This document shows positions 27,870-39,211 of a stretch of 64,000 nucleotides of DNA, piece by piece; position 1 is the stretch's first letter; each line of letters starts with the position of its first letter. Source of the stretch: Nemania diffusa (lineage: Eukaryota > Ascomycota > Sordariomycetes > Xylariales > Xylariaceae); NCBI GenBank assembly GCA_038501195.1, contig JBBPUQ010000008.1:4226501-4290500 (forward strand). Reading direction: 5' to 3'. The position numbers and the translations under genes were made by a program. The notes under the pieces were generated by a model. The model was not told where the DNA came from and did no database searches. It was given only the letters and a program-made list of their open reading frames with translations.

Positions 27870-29537
27870 ATGTCAGCCTCGGTAATTGCCAACACTTTAG
27901 GGCCGCGCGGCTTCTTCACGCATCTTTCTCAAAATTACGAGAACGAGTACTGGGAATTCGAAAAGAGGCTAGGGTTTGGCGCTTTCGGCTTCACTGCTCT
28001 GCTGAAGAGGAAAGGGTCATCAGCACATCCTATACAGCGTATGGCTGTGAAATTTGCACTGGGGACCTCCAAATTAAGAATGAATACATTAAAAAACGAG
28101 ATCGAGACGCTAAAGGTGTGACCACAGACTCTACTTTCCATCTTTTGAGATTCCCTTGTCGTCATCGCATATGATGCGCCTCGCCTGTTTCCCATTGCTC
28201 TTTGTAATTGGTATCTAATTGCGGCTAGGAAGTCAACGGAGCTAGCCATTTGGTCTCGATACTTGCGAGCTGTAGTGATATCGTCAAGGCTGCGGCAAGC
28301 CGACAATCTGGAGACCCAGATATGCAAATACCAGGCTCAGAAGTATTTGAAGGGCTTGCGGGCATCGTGGGACCGGCCGTTGCCCTAGAGTACCTCGAGT
28401 ATGGAGATATCATGGGAATTATAAGTAAAATCCGTCCGACGGACCGGAATGTGCCAAATAGGGTACTGTGGAGTTTCTTCTGTTGCTGTACGTATTTCAA
28501 CCAGCTTCTACGAACGCACAGCGATCTATTGGCCTCTCTGTATAAGAAGGTCACAGAAGAAGAACGAGACTAACCAATACCCGACGCACCACCTGCAGTG
28601 ATAAGAGCCTCAGTCGGGTTGGCATACCCACCCGGCCTGCCCATCGGTAGTAATCCAATTCTAGAAGAGCTTCCTAGCGATCCCAGTCTGGAAACCGTAC
28701 GTGCAATTGGTCATTGCGATTTCAACACAAGAAATATCATGTTATCATTAGGCGACGGGCCGGAGCACGAAATAGGGGTCATGGCCAAACTGATAGATTT
28801 CGGCTTAGCCGAACGACAAAGATGGGGATCGGCAATGAACATTTTTGATGCCGCCGTGGTAAGCAAATTCTCACTTTTCTTTTTAACTTTTTTTTACATC
28901 CCCCTTTCCATCCGTGTCAAGGTTTTGACACAAGGCCGGGGACAGGTGTTGCAAGTTCAGTCTATCGCCACTTTCCTCAGTTCGTCAACGTTTTGCGTGA
29001 CACCCCCCTACAAGCACAGATATCTATTACATCGAGTTGCTTTTGGGCATTCGGTACAACTCGCTAAATCTACTTCTGCCAAAATTAGACAATAAGCTCT
29101 CTAGCAAATCCTCGCGTAGGGGTGACAAACACTTCATGTACATACCATGGGTCACTCACAAGAGCCGTAAATCTTGTTGGCACGGGAGAGCCGCCATTTC
29201 CACTGCCTGTAAGTCATTCCGGAGTTATGCTTTGGCTTTAGTAATATCTCAACTACTTTCAAGTTGCCCTGGAAGTTTATTCCCGAGGCATCAAAACTAC
29301 TTTGAGAGAAATGACTGATTGAAGATGTCACAGTGGCTGGATCCAGAACTTCGAGACTTTTTGGCACGGTGCATGTATGAAGATGAAGATAAGAGGCCTA
29401 CTCTACGAGATGCTCTGCAGGTCGTTCAGAATGCGGTAGACTCAAAGACAGCTATGTCGTTCCCAGAGCCCGATATGGAGACGGAAAGTGCGGTCAAAGC
29501 CTTTGTTCAGGAGTTTATTTTCAACGTTCCCCCATAA
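27870..29537 (+). CDS. Fungal protein kinase, multi-exon
   Basis: Exons read: 27870-28115, 28229-28487, 28599-28858, 29089-29208 and 29334-29537, with introns of 113, 111, 230 and 125 bp; all junctions keep frame. Kinase landmarks are in order: glycine loop LGFGAFGF, MAVKF (ATP Lys), ALEYLEYGDI hinge region, LIRASVGLAYPP (formed at a splice), GHCDFNTRNIML (catalytic loop, HCD form of HRD), LIDFGLAE (DFG), and the C-lobe PWLDPELRDFLARCMYEDED followed by KRPT. All catalytic residues are present. The 230-bp interval 28859-29088 should hold about 20 residues of subdomain IX; I could not place a mini-exon there in frame, so this part is unresolved or damaged. The family is the divergent fungal-specific kinase group; the substrate is unknown. 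Confidence 0.7.
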
Positions 29538-29956
29538 TAAAGGGTCAGGCTAAGTCTACTTGCCAGAGTTCTTTCCCAATTATTAGAATAACTGCAGTAC
29601 CCTTACTACCCCTTAGTAGTTTATACATATAGAAGTACAGATTATGGTATTTGGATTTTCATGGTATAATTACTCCATAAATAGAATGCGCTATTTTGCT
29701 TTAATGGAGCAGATATTTCTAGCAATTAAACAAATACTGACAACATCTAAAAGATTTAATCGAAGACTGATAAGGCCGGCTTACGACGTTACCGAATCGA
29801 TATTACGCATAGGTACCCCTTATCCTATATATTACATAGAGCGACTCCTTGACGCACTTTCTATAAGTACCATAACTATATAGACGCTTCGATTAGCATA
29901 CATAGGTAGGAAACACCCTTCAATGTAACCCCATTATCGTCCCGATACCATCCAAG
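29538..29956. other. Convergent intergenic region
   Basis: This AT-rich 3' space between the kinase and the membrane protein gene has no gene. Confidence 0.5.
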
Positions 29957-31112
29957 TTAACTTCCGTGACCTGGTAACTCCCAAACCGGCGCCGAAGGGG
30001 CTGGAATCTCATACATTTGCTTCCCGTCCAACTCGCGTACATTAGCCCGGGCTGGCGGTACTGGCAACGGTGTCCTTTGTTTTTGAAACCTCCGGACAAG
30101 GTACCATATTAAAATACCAACACCAATGGCTCCAAAGGAGACTCCGATACCAATCCCGGCCTTTGCGCCTGCGCTCAACCCCCGGGTCTCGCTACTCTGT
30201 TTCGGAGCCGAGGGACCGGGCTTAGCAACAGCTGTAGACATGGCGCTACTCGACAAAGAGGCCCGATCTGATGACTGCCAGTTGAGTTGTATCAATTGCG
30301 CGGACAAAACGTGGCTGACGACGGTTATCTGAGAGCCTACAGAGGCTGTAGTCGTCGTAGCTGGGACGGTAAAAACTGTTAATTGATTGTATATTGATCC
30401 GCTGCATTTGAGACCGGTGTACGTAGTAGATGTCACGGTTCGAATACATATTTGATTATCGTTGGGCACCTTGTTGCAAATAAAGGATCTAGTCAATCTC
30501 GGGTGTCAGTGGGCATCCATCTATAACGCGTTTGAGCCTATAACGACGAAGAAGCTAGGCGTACGTAGGGCAGCACCCCAGTGCTGTTTCTCCCGCCGTT
30601 GGGGGGAACTGGAACTGGAAGTTCCCCGTAGCGCCGGCTGTCGTTGAGCACGCGCTCGTATATCCCGACGGGCAACTCAGGCCCGGCGAATAGAACCCCC
30701 AGCCCCCGAACTCCTGGATATTGGCACCGGCGGTCCACGAAGGCCAGCATGATATGTCGTTTGACGGCCAATACGTCGACGACTCCAGGTTACAAGTCTG
30801 TCCGAGCCAGCCCGTGCAAGCCGTGCTGGAGCCACATTCACCGACAAGAAGTGTTAAGCATGTTGGGTCCGCGCTGAACACCGTAGTTAAGGGCCCAAGA
30901 AGATGGTCATCATTTTCTGTCGTCGAGGTCGGCGCCTCTATTGAGCTGCTAGCTAAGTCGCTGGCGCTTGCCGGTAGATTTCCTTCTACGGATGTGCCGC
31001 TTTTGTTGTCACTGTCATCACTGCCACTGTCATCACTACCACTGTCATCACTGCCATCGCCGTTCCCGGTGCTGATTTGCCTTGGCTGGTGTTGGGCTAC
31101 CTGCGTGGACAT
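29957..31112 (-). CDS. Single-pass membrane protein with Cys-rich ectodomain, N-terminus uncertain
   Basis: Exons 31112-30565 and 30488-29957 are joined by a 76-bp intron (GTACGC...GACTAG), restoring GCCPT-SFICNKVPND. The ectodomain has the fungal pattern CGSSTACTGWLGQTC, then CWPSW, GFYSPGLSCPSGY and GETALGCCP, followed by a Ser/Thr-rich stalk, a transmembrane helix (AGAKAGIGIGVSFGAIGVGI) and a basic QKQR cytosolic tail. Near the N-terminus is an SDDSG repeat encoded by a GGTAGTGATGACA-type tandem (about 31012-31060). From ATG 31112 there is no signal peptide. A minus-strand frame just upstream (31363-31115) ends near an acceptor-like CTTACAG and may be the missing first exon, but no good donor was found. 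The type suggests a surface sensor or wall-associated protein. Confidence 0.65.
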
Positions 31113-32340
31113 TATCACGCTACCAAACAGATCTGTAAGAGCTCGCTTTTGAAAGAGATATGGTTGTTTCCCCGTGAGCTTTTAGTTTGATTTGAGGAAG
31201 AATCTGGATCCGCCGTGGTGTGCGAGGACCTAGGGGTAGTGAACCGTAATCCGTAGAGGTTTTCATTAAGTTCGGATGCTAAGGTGGGCTGGTGAATCCT
31301 CCAGGATGCAGCCCCCAATGCAACCATTGTCAAACGTGCGGGTAGCCAGGTGTCACAGTTCATACAGCTAGAGATATTGGAAATGCCTTGTTGTGTAGTT
31401 TTGACCTCGCTGAGGTTTATTTATTAGTACTATGACACTAGGTAGCTAGAGCGATCCTGTTTCTAGGAAGAACGCAGCCACAGCCGTAGAGCCTTATAAG
31501 GCAAAGCAATTATGTGTAATAATTTTAATATCAGACTTTCTATTTCATTACTGTATACCATTGAGTAGTAAAAGCAATCCGTCCCGTTCACTTGTCACCT
31601 ATCAGGATATCTTTTATCCTTGCAGACAGCAGATCACGGTAGTACTAGTAGAGGTGGGTATCTAATAACTCCGGTTTGCGTTATACGCCAAATCGGGGGT
31701 TAGCGGACTCATACGAACTGGCATGTATCTGCATGCGGATTAGATCCTTCGCGTACGGTTGGGGGCGGCAGAGGGTAGTCAATGGTGGGCAAGGGTGAGG
31801 CGTGGTTGGGGTAGGTAGGTCTACTATGTATAGCTTTACGAAGGTTTAGCTATATGCCTTTAAACAAGAGCTATTCTATCACCCCTGCAGGTATCACTAA
31901 TTAGTTTATCTATTAGTATAAATCTAACATTCAATCAGACTAATCTGAAGCGTTGATTTCTCACAGTGAGCAATCGAGTCCACCTCCCAATCATCGTTGC
32001 CTCATGTTTATACGGCGACAGCAAGCACGCAGTTAACGATATATATTCAATTCTTTTCTCGATTCTGATGAGTTTACATCGAAATATGTGAAAAAAAGAG
32101 CGGTCGCATCTTAGCACATTACTATTTTCGACTCCCAGTCTAACTCCGCCTTGACCGACAGCCCCTATTGCCCTGTTTTAGACTTGTTGCTCCTGTCGTA
32201 CCTAAAAAAAAAAAAACATGAAACCTGTCTATAGTTTAGTCATGTGATACCCGCTATCGAGGTATCCGATCTGTCCCGAGTTTATCCGACTACATTACGG
32301 GCCGTTGCCCCATTCTTCGTGATACGTTATTTCCTCCACC
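31113..32340. other. Intergenic region
   Basis: Possible first exon of the membrane protein gene at 31115-31363 (minus). Beyond that no gene or RNA was recognised; a run of twelve A lies at 32206-32217. Confidence 0.4.
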
Positions 32341-33444
32341 TCAACTCATGACCAAAGAAACCTCTGGCCATTCCGCGTTATCGGGCAGATCATTAGCTTC
32401 GTCGCCGAGGAACTGGTTGAAGAAGCCCGTCGCGAACGCTGACTGTATCGAAATCATCCTCGATCCCGTAACATTGCCCACAGTGTTATTAATATCAGCA
32501 TCCAGGAGCTGTGCTAGGAGCGGAAAGTCATCGAATGAGAGATGAAGTGTTCCGGCCACGTCGAACCATCGCTTGAAACTCCGTAGCAGCGGCCAAGTGG
32601 TGGTCCATTCTGTTACCCAGTCCTCGCTCGACGGCTGCAGGGCAGTCATGGACATGAATGAAGCATTGGTACCCGTCTGATTGGCAAAGCCCCAGAACGG
32701 CCCATCGAAACTCGTGCCAGCAATGAACCGGGTATCGTTTACAGTCGCTTGTAACGTTGTGCTGCCTCCGAATGAATGGCCCATGATACCCACGTGGCTC
32801 GTCTGGAGCTGCCTAGATGATAGATCTGGGATCTGAGACGTGATCGTCTCGTTATTCATCGAGTCTAGGGCGAACATCACATCCTGGACTCGGACCCCAA
32901 GGGCTTCTTCCACGGCGCCGGGAACGCTGTCGTCGAGACTGTTGTACACAAATCGACCGTCGGGGTACTCGACCACGATAGCGTCGTGGGGGTGGTCGAC
33001 AGCCAACACGTTGAAACCGTAGCTGGCAAATTCCTGCAGGAACCCAGCATACAGGAGCCTGGACCCCATGAATCCGTGGCTAAACAATACCAAGGGTACA
33101 TCGGGACGGGCTAGAGGGGCGTTGATGCAGGATGGCAAGGCGAACTGCTTGAAGGTCCCAGGCGGCGTCGAAAGCAGGGTATCCATATAACTAGCGAGTA
33201 GTGGCGTGAGAAGTGTATCGATGACACAGTTTTCCTGATCATCTTCGATGGGGTAGAAGAGGGTGGCCATGAGGTCACGTGGTTGCGGGACCAAGGAGTA
33301 AATGTCATTTCTGGAGTAATCAACGAGCTCAAGATGCTTGTATCCAACCCGGTGAGGCCCGGTGGTGTTGGGGTAGAGAATATTGTCTGCTTTCACAGCC
33401 GCAGCTGCGCAGAGGAGAGATTGAGTAATGGTAGAGTACCGCAT
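32341..33444 (-). CDS. Secreted PAF-acetylhydrolase-like alpha/beta hydrolase
   Basis: One exon of 367 residues; ATG 33444 opens a short signal peptide (MRYSTITQSLLCAAAAVKA). The fold follows platelet-activating-factor acetylhydrolase isoform II: oxyanion region LVLFSHGFMGSR (about 119-129), AVDHPHD (148-154), nucleophile elbow GHSFGG (222-227, Ser224), an Asp in SFDGPFWG (about 247) and a catalytic His in TLHLSFDDF (about 301). The full Ser-Asp-His triad is present. It should be an extracellular esterase or lipase acting on short acyl chains or oxidised phospholipids. Several N-glycosylation sites are visible. There are no introns and no neighbouring pathway genes. Confidence 0.88.
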   Translation of the reverse strand: MRYSTITQSLLCAAAAVKADNILYPNTTGPHRVGYKHLELVDYSRNDIYSLVPQPRDLMATLFYPIEDDQENCVIDTLLTPLLASYMDTLLSTPPGTFKQFALPSCINAPLARPDVPLVLFSHGFMGSRLLYAGFLQEFASYGFNVLAVDHPHDAIVVEYPDGRFVYNSLDDSVPGAVEEALGVRVQDVMFALDSMNNETITSQIPDLSSRQLQTSHVGIMGHSFGGSTTLQATVNDTRFIAGTSFDGPFWGFANQTGTNASFMSMTALQPSSEDWVTEWTTTWPLLRSFKRWFDVAGTLHLSFDDFPLLAQLLDADINNTVGNVTGSRMISIQSAFATGFFNQFLGDEANDLPDNAEWPEVSLVMS

Positions 33445-34924
33445 CTTGAGATTGGGATTCTATTGAGCCTTGAGGTTGCGAGATAGCGATGACAGGAAGC
33501 AGTAGTCTCGGGAATGGCATTTTCTTATATACATGGCCAATCCCGAAAATCATGCCGTATCGGACATGAAGTGACATAGCCTCGACCTGTTCCGAGTAGT
33601 GTAGGCTGTTGATCGTGATGGGCAGCAGATTGTCTTGGCCAGACGATTATAGAATACTGTGGAGAGATGGTCGATCTACGGCGGCTAGGCCCGCGTGCTA
33701 AGCGACTGTGTCATTGGTGTTCAGCCCTAGTAGAGAATGTATTGATAATTGATCTATCGATAGAAATCCTCCGTAATGCTATGCAATGACTAAGGGATCC
33801 TGTGGCATTGGTGCCGTTGTTTCCTGCCGGTAACCAATACGGGTGACGTAGATTCGGTAGTACAACCGTTCAACGTGAGGGCATGCATGCACTGCGCATG
33901 CGTATCCTTAGCATTGGGCTAGAGTCTAGACCTTCAAAGGGGCCAGACCTGTCTAGCCCTATAAAGCCTAGTCTAGGTCCTAGATATCCCAAGAACCCGA
34001 GACCCGAAATGAAGAATAGCGTATTCTGTGACAGTCAAATTGGCAAACAATGTCGAATCAGATATTTTGTCATTGTAGTGTTGTTCTTCGAGACTATTTC
34101 TCAAAAGACGGCTAGAGCCTAGACTAGCCTCTGCTTACAATAGTAGGTCTGACGCGACATAACGGTAGTTCGATATCATTCGATTTGTACAGCGTAAGAT
34201 GATGCACCCCCTCACACAGCCTCTTTTGGAAATATTCTTTTTAACTCTGGATCACCTATTTTATCGAAATTCGATGTGATTGGCACTAGCTAGCTTCGGT
34301 CGACGATCTCGGGCGGTGATCCTTTACTAATATGTGTCGGGCGATGTGCACGTGAGTGTATAAAAGTTGTATAACTACCTAGGTAACTCTAGATAGGTCT
34401 GCCGGCGTAGTCGGGCTATGATAATGATGGTTTAAAGTACTACACGTTCAAGGAAGTACCCGAAAATTGGACAATAACAAGCGATATCCTCGCGTCTACT
34501 TGTCTTTCATAGTAAAACGATGGATCGGAGGAAAGTAAAGGGTGATTACGTCGTAATATATCGATGCATAACAGATGTCCCAAACAAGCAACCCCACGTT
34601 TCCATTCGGGCGGTGCCGCTTCGCTAAAGGTAAGCTCTAGGCCTCCACGTTGTGTATGTATGTTGTACGTAAGCTCTTACACGTGAGGTGGCCGGAGGAT
34701 TTCTACCATAGGTATAGGAAACCGGACTGTAAATTCAAAAAATAAGATTCTTAGGCTTAAATGAGCTAATATACTTAGTCGTGGTTGATTTAAGCTCCTT
34801 TGATTAGTAATGACGGGAGCTAGCTATCTAATTTTTAATAAATATGCCAAGTTTCTCCCCAACTGCTTCGCCTCTTATACCAGCCGACTGCAGCTGATAG
34901 GGAAACATTGAGGTACAGGGGGCG

Positions 34925-35001
34925 GACTAGATAGGTCCCCGACTTTTCAATTCACAGTGACAAATGCATGGCGATGCAACCGAGATTGGCCAATCTTATC
35001 C
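34925..35001 (+). repeat. Direct repeat copy A
   Basis: This 77-bp stretch (contains GATGCAACCGAGATTGG) recurs at 35621-35687 with a 10-bp gap and mostly C-to-T or G-to-A differences. The copies lie 696 bp apart in the same orientation. Confidence 0.75.
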
Positions 35002-35620
35002 CATATGTGATCAAATCGCGGTAGATCTAGACAGCCAAATCAGAGTCACATTTTAGGGTAGCCTGAGAGGTTAAAGCAGCAGGCTAACACAGAGCAATGA
35101 GAACGTACGTCAAGTCTGGAATGCTGATAACACCCGTGCTCTACGCAGCAGTATGACCGAGTCCCGGATGTGCGGCACCAGAATATCTTGAAACACAACA
35201 CATTTGTGCGCCAGGGTAGCCTTATGTCACTTGCGCTAAAGATTACTGGAGAGCGGAGTCGGCGGAAAGGTGTCGTGGTTAAGCAATAGGCAGACATTGC
35301 CGAATTGTATACGGAACGCGCCTCGGGATCTTAGATGATAAGTTGAATGTTCTCTCGGGCATTGCAAAGCAGATGCTGTCACAAGGCGCGTGGCTGTGCT
35401 ACAAGCTACAACCCAACGCAAACTCCGCAGAGCACTTCATACCTTGTTACATAGAGAATTCACTTTCAATTTTGGTCTCATGCGCTCCTTACTATTCTCA
35501 TATTTCTTTCAAGTCTGTATCTTTACATGTTTCGCTTCAATTAGCATGCAGATCTAGGGGAGTAGCTTGGAGGTTCTTCAAACTACTTTAGAATTAACAG
35601 ATGATAGTGATGAAAATATA

Positions 35621-35687
35621 GATCAGATAGGTCCTCGATTTTTCAAAATATGCATAGCAATGCAACCGAGATTAGACAATCTTATAC
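35621..35687 (+). repeat. Direct repeat copy B
   Basis: Second copy of the repeat at 34925-35001 (here AATGCAACCGAGATTAG). Compared with copy A it has A for G at three sites in the ATGCAT...GATT core and T for C at two sites before it. Confidence 0.75.
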
Positions 35688-36049
35688 AAGCATTTCAAGG
35701 CCAGACGAAGCTATAAATCTTTAGCTGTGTTAGCAAAGAGAGAAAAGCGTCACTTTGTTCCTTGAATTTTTAGTCACTTTCGCAAGTTGTAAGTATGTAA
35801 TGCGGTTTTATCGAGGTTAAGAACGCAAGGGGCAATGTAGGTAGCAGGCGTATTGATAGGCGCAGGCGAGGCGCTCGGTAAGATGCACGATAGCTAGTGC
35901 ACTTATTACACATGCACATTGTTCGATTTAAAGCGAGGGTTTCTTTTCACCCTGCGCAGGTGCTAGCTCGTTGCCTACTATAGGACGATCAGGTGTTGAC
36001 GGCTTAGCTATTTGGTTGCAGTTTATTCACTTGCCTAGGTGGTTTTACT

Positions 36050-36320
36050 TAGGTAAGTTTCTGTGCTTGACTTTGTAAAGAAGTGTGACTTTCTGCGCCT
36101 TGTAATATGTGGGAACAGAAAGTCACATTTACACTATTATATAGAGGCAGATAGTTGGTGACTTTCTGCGCCTTGTAATAAGCGGGAGCAGAAAGTCATA
36201 TTTATACCATTGTACAAAGGCAGATAGTCATTCTACTTCGGGTAACTTTCTGCCCTTGACTTTATACAAGAAATGTGACTTTCTGCGCCTTGTGTTAAGT
36301 GGGCAAAGAAAGTCGCATTT
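36050..36320. repeat. Palindromic repeat array 1 (ACTTTCTG...CAGAAAGT)
   Basis: Three imperfect hairpin units start with GTGACTTTCTGCGCCTTGT at 36085, 36158 and 36275, each followed about 22-25 bases later by the inverse ACAGAAAGTCACA or a variant. Units 1 and 3 are preceded by an extra block (GGTAAGTTTCTGTGCTTGAC / GGTAACTTTCTGCCCTTGAC); unit 2 lacks it. The same family forms array 2 at 49014-49510. Confidence 0.85.
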
Positions 36321-37479
36321 TCTTAGGAAACCAGGACACAGAAAAGATATACCCTAAATTGCTCACAATTTTTTTTTAAATTTTAGACCCCGAGCTTTCC
36401 TTTGTTACTCTCTGCTCAGATAACAGCGTTAGCTGCAACGGTTTAGTTGGTATAGCCGTTATATAGCAAAGACCTTAAAGCCTCTCGCAACATTGCGGGC
36501 ATTAAGGGCATACACTTGCTTTATAAGCCACCACCGACATCTCAAGTAAGCTATGTCTTAAGTCTTTGATTAGGTGTCAGCCTTTTAAGCTATAAACCCA
36601 GTTGACTATTTCGTACACAAGGACGCTTTATAACTGCCACAGTAATAAACCTCGAGATGGTAAAACTACGATACGGGCCTTCTCGTAGCCTAGTAACTAT
36701 AGCAGGTTTTGCTGTCTCGACGGACTTTGTTTACTTGGAATCACTAGCGGCATAACTTGCAGAGGACTGCTGGCTAAGATAGCATAGAAGCGATGGCAAG
36801 CACCGAAAGATGTTTTCGACTCGCTTTGAGCTCGATCTACTACAGCTCACGCTTATACGTACAGGTACTCACTATAATGAACATGCCTTAAATGTGCTAT
36901 AGATGCGCCCACTTTAAATAGTCAAGCGGCAGTCATGCTAGCTTATAAGGGGTCAGCAACATTAAAAATACACAATTATTTTCTCTGACTGCTTTTTTTC
37001 CCCCTCAACAGCCAAGGAGTCACCCGGCGGTCGTTTATGCAGCTATAACGGTGGGCAGCCCTGTTCACCTCTGCGGCAACGATTACACGATTAGCAATAT
37101 CCTGTGTGTTAAGATATCAAAACTACGGCACATACCAGCATTTCCGAGTAGGGTATAAGACACGCCTTGTTAAGTGCCCGGGATAAGCAGAGCTTGTGGC
37201 GAAGGTTAACCGCGGGTTTACCACTAACAGCAACCATATTTACAATATGTTTGCTAAAAACAAGAAAATAAAAAAATATAGTTTATACATTTAAAAAAAT
37301 AGGGTTACGAGTTTATAAAGCGTATAGTTTTTATATAAGCAAAGAAGAGCTTGAGAAAGTCGGCAAACAGGTCCCTGCCTCAGGTCCCTGTTCCTAAGTC
37401 TCTGACTTTCTTACGCTAAATCTAATAATAGGTTAAGACAGTAGAGAGTAGCTTTACCGTATAACATAAACAGGTCATA

Positions 37480-38838
37480 CTACTCTCCCTGTCCCTCTCC
37501 CTCTTCTATGATTTTCATGAGAGCGTCGTGCTCGTTCTTTAGCTTAGAAAGCTCCGTATAAGCAGTCTTAAGCTCCTCTATCTCCTGTTCCGCAGCTTTT
37601 ATAGCTTCCTCATGCTTCGCGCAGATTTCCTCTACCTCTTCCTTGTACTGACGTCGCAGGACTTGAATTTCCTTGAGATGGTTGCGAATGTTAGCAAGCT
37701 TTGCTAAAAGGTTCGCTTTATCTTCCGCGACGGCCCTCTCGCGGATATCCTGTAGAGTCCTCTTTAGGTTCTCCTTGAGGAACGGTTTCCAGGCGAAGAG
37801 GTGTTCCTTGCCATGATCGAGTCTCGTGCTCTGTGGACGAGTACCTCGAATGCCCGGCACCTTGGCGTTGTACCCGTGTCCTGGCAACCTGGAATTCGCC
37901 AAGACCGTCCCGAGGACCTCTGCGTGATCGATCTGGGGCTCTGTCCACGCCACGACTATGGGGATCGCCAAGGGCTCGACCTGAAGCCCCATGTGATGCA
38001 GACACGACTTGGTCAGCGCGAAGACCTTGGCGGTGCTGGCCCCGGTACCATGATCGTCGATGAGATGATTGATCAGGCGTGCGCGCATATAGCCCGAGTT
38101 ACCTACCATGATGGGCGACTGCAGCTGGGGCACGTCGAGTTCGGGATTAGTAGGGTCAGTCTCGTCAATCGTACAGCGATTCTCAAACATGCAGATGAGG
38201 GACTTGATATTCCCATCCGCAGTACTCGGCGATCCGATCGTGGGCGTCTCGGACTGGGCAAACCGTGGGCGTTCCATATAGTTACACCTATCGGACCTAG
38301 TATGGTCCCAGTGCTTCATCGTCTCGCGAAGTTCGTCGTCGATGATCTGCGTGAACTCTAGCGCAGCTCGATCCCCGGCCGACCATATCCGAACACCTTT
38401 TTCATAGTGGTCATCGTATAGTCTTACCCCTAGAGCATACATTTTGAGCGCCGAGATCAGGTCCCGTGTTTCCCGTTGCGATAGAAAGGCGCCTTTTCTA
38501 TGTTGTATATGTAAGCAGGCCGCGTATGCGCCGGCGTAGTTGTCGTCGTACAAGGTGGCCCAATTGTCCTTCTTCGCATCTCTGCTATAGAAATGAGGTC
38601 CCAACGTGCCCATAAGCAACGAACGTAACAGGGGCAACGGGATAGCATGAAACAAGACGTAGCTTTCGTTGGTACACACGCTACTCGGAGCAGCATTGGT
38701 GACCAGGGTGCTGCTGGACAATTGGGAGAAGAGGGCATCATGGGATTTCTCATCATCGATCATATGAATAAGAGTGACGACATCAGGTGGCATTACTGGT
38801 AGCTGTGCGCCTTGCACAGCCTCAATTTTAGGATCCAT
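37480..38838 (-). CDS. Orphan coiled-coil protein, possible degenerate GIY-YIG domain
   Basis: A single exon of 452 residues from ATG 38838. No family is recognised with confidence. Residues about 240-345 contain PIMVGNSGYMRARLINHL, later KVFALTKSCL and IDHAEVLGTVLANSRLP-GHGYNA. This order (xVG, an Arg-x-Leu helix with His, and a Glu helix ending in GYN) resembles GIY-YIG nuclease-like domains, but the first Tyr is Met, so activity is doubtful; this is inference. Residues about 365-445 are a charged coiled coil (long runs of Glu, Lys, Leu with no Pro). It lies within the segment bracketed by palindromic arrays, opposite in strand to the large coiled-coil gene at 40461, with which it may share a role. 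Confidence 0.55.
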   Translation of the reverse strand: MDPKIEAVQGAQLPVMPPDVVTLIHMIDDEKSHDALFSQLSSSTLVTNAAPSSVCTNESYVLFHAIPLPLLRSLLMGTLGPHFYSRDAKKDNWATLYDDNYAGAYAACLHIQHRKGAFLSQRETRDLISALKMYALGVRLYDDHYEKGVRIWSAGDRAALEFTQIIDDELRETMKHWDHTRSDRCNYMERPRFAQSETPTIGSPSTADGNIKSLICMFENRCTIDETDPTNPELDVPQLQSPIMVGNSGYMRARLINHLIDDHGTGASTAKVFALTKSCLHHMGLQVEPLAIPIVVAWTEPQIDHAEVLGTVLANSRLPGHGYNAKVPGIRGTRPQSTRLDHGKEHLFAWKPFLKENLKRTLQDIRERAVAEDKANLLAKLANIRNHLKEIQVLRRQYKEEVEEICAKHEEAIKAAEQEIEELKTAYTELSKLKNEHDALMKIIEEGEGQGE

Positions 38839-39174
38839 GGCCTACTACTTTCTCTAGGGGTATAATATGTAAGTGTAGCTTATTCGTGCCGCTATTTTAC
38901 TATTTTGCGTAATCACCTCGATTTCGCATGAGTAAATAGACTGGGGAATACTGTGACGAGGAGGGAATAAAGTCAATCTACAACGGGCACCAAGTCAGTT
39001 ATATGCATGTCAGCGAGCGTGCATCGCAATTACATCGCCATTGCCGTCGCATATAGGCAGGCACTCGCAATGAGAATACCCTAATCAGTAGCTAAAGAAT
39101 AATCTTATTGGTTAATAAATACCTAGGGCTCCCTCTTGATTTTTAGCGGGCGTGCTCTTGCCTAAATAAGTCGA

Positions 39175-39208
39175 GCCTTTTGGCCCGTGCACGTCTCATG
39201 CTACTCCA
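39175..39208 (+). repeat. Direct repeat, copy 1 (GGCCCGTGCACG)
   Basis: About 33 bp including CTTTTGGCCCGTGCACGTCT, repeated at 40274-40306. It abuts the left arm of the fold-back element. Confidence 0.7.
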
Positions 39209-39211
39209 CTG

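Larger units (their letters stand above)
33445..37479. other. Long gene-free region with repeats
   Basis: 4 kb have no supportable gene. They contain a pair of direct repeats (34925-35001, 35621-35687) and the first palindromic repeat array (36050-36320), listed separately. 37250-37340 is AT-rich. The sequence between and after these repeats gives only broken short frames, as expected for decayed mobile DNA. Confidence 0.45.

Noticed and set aside
36050..36320. CRISPR-like array
   Set aside because: Units are palindromic, unequal in spacing and in a eukaryotic genome; spacers are themselves similar to one another.
36650..36690. Similarity to 43800-43835 (GAGAT..AAAACTAC...GGGCC)
   Set aside because: About 20 of 26 bases match, but over too short a stretch to claim a repeat without an alignment.
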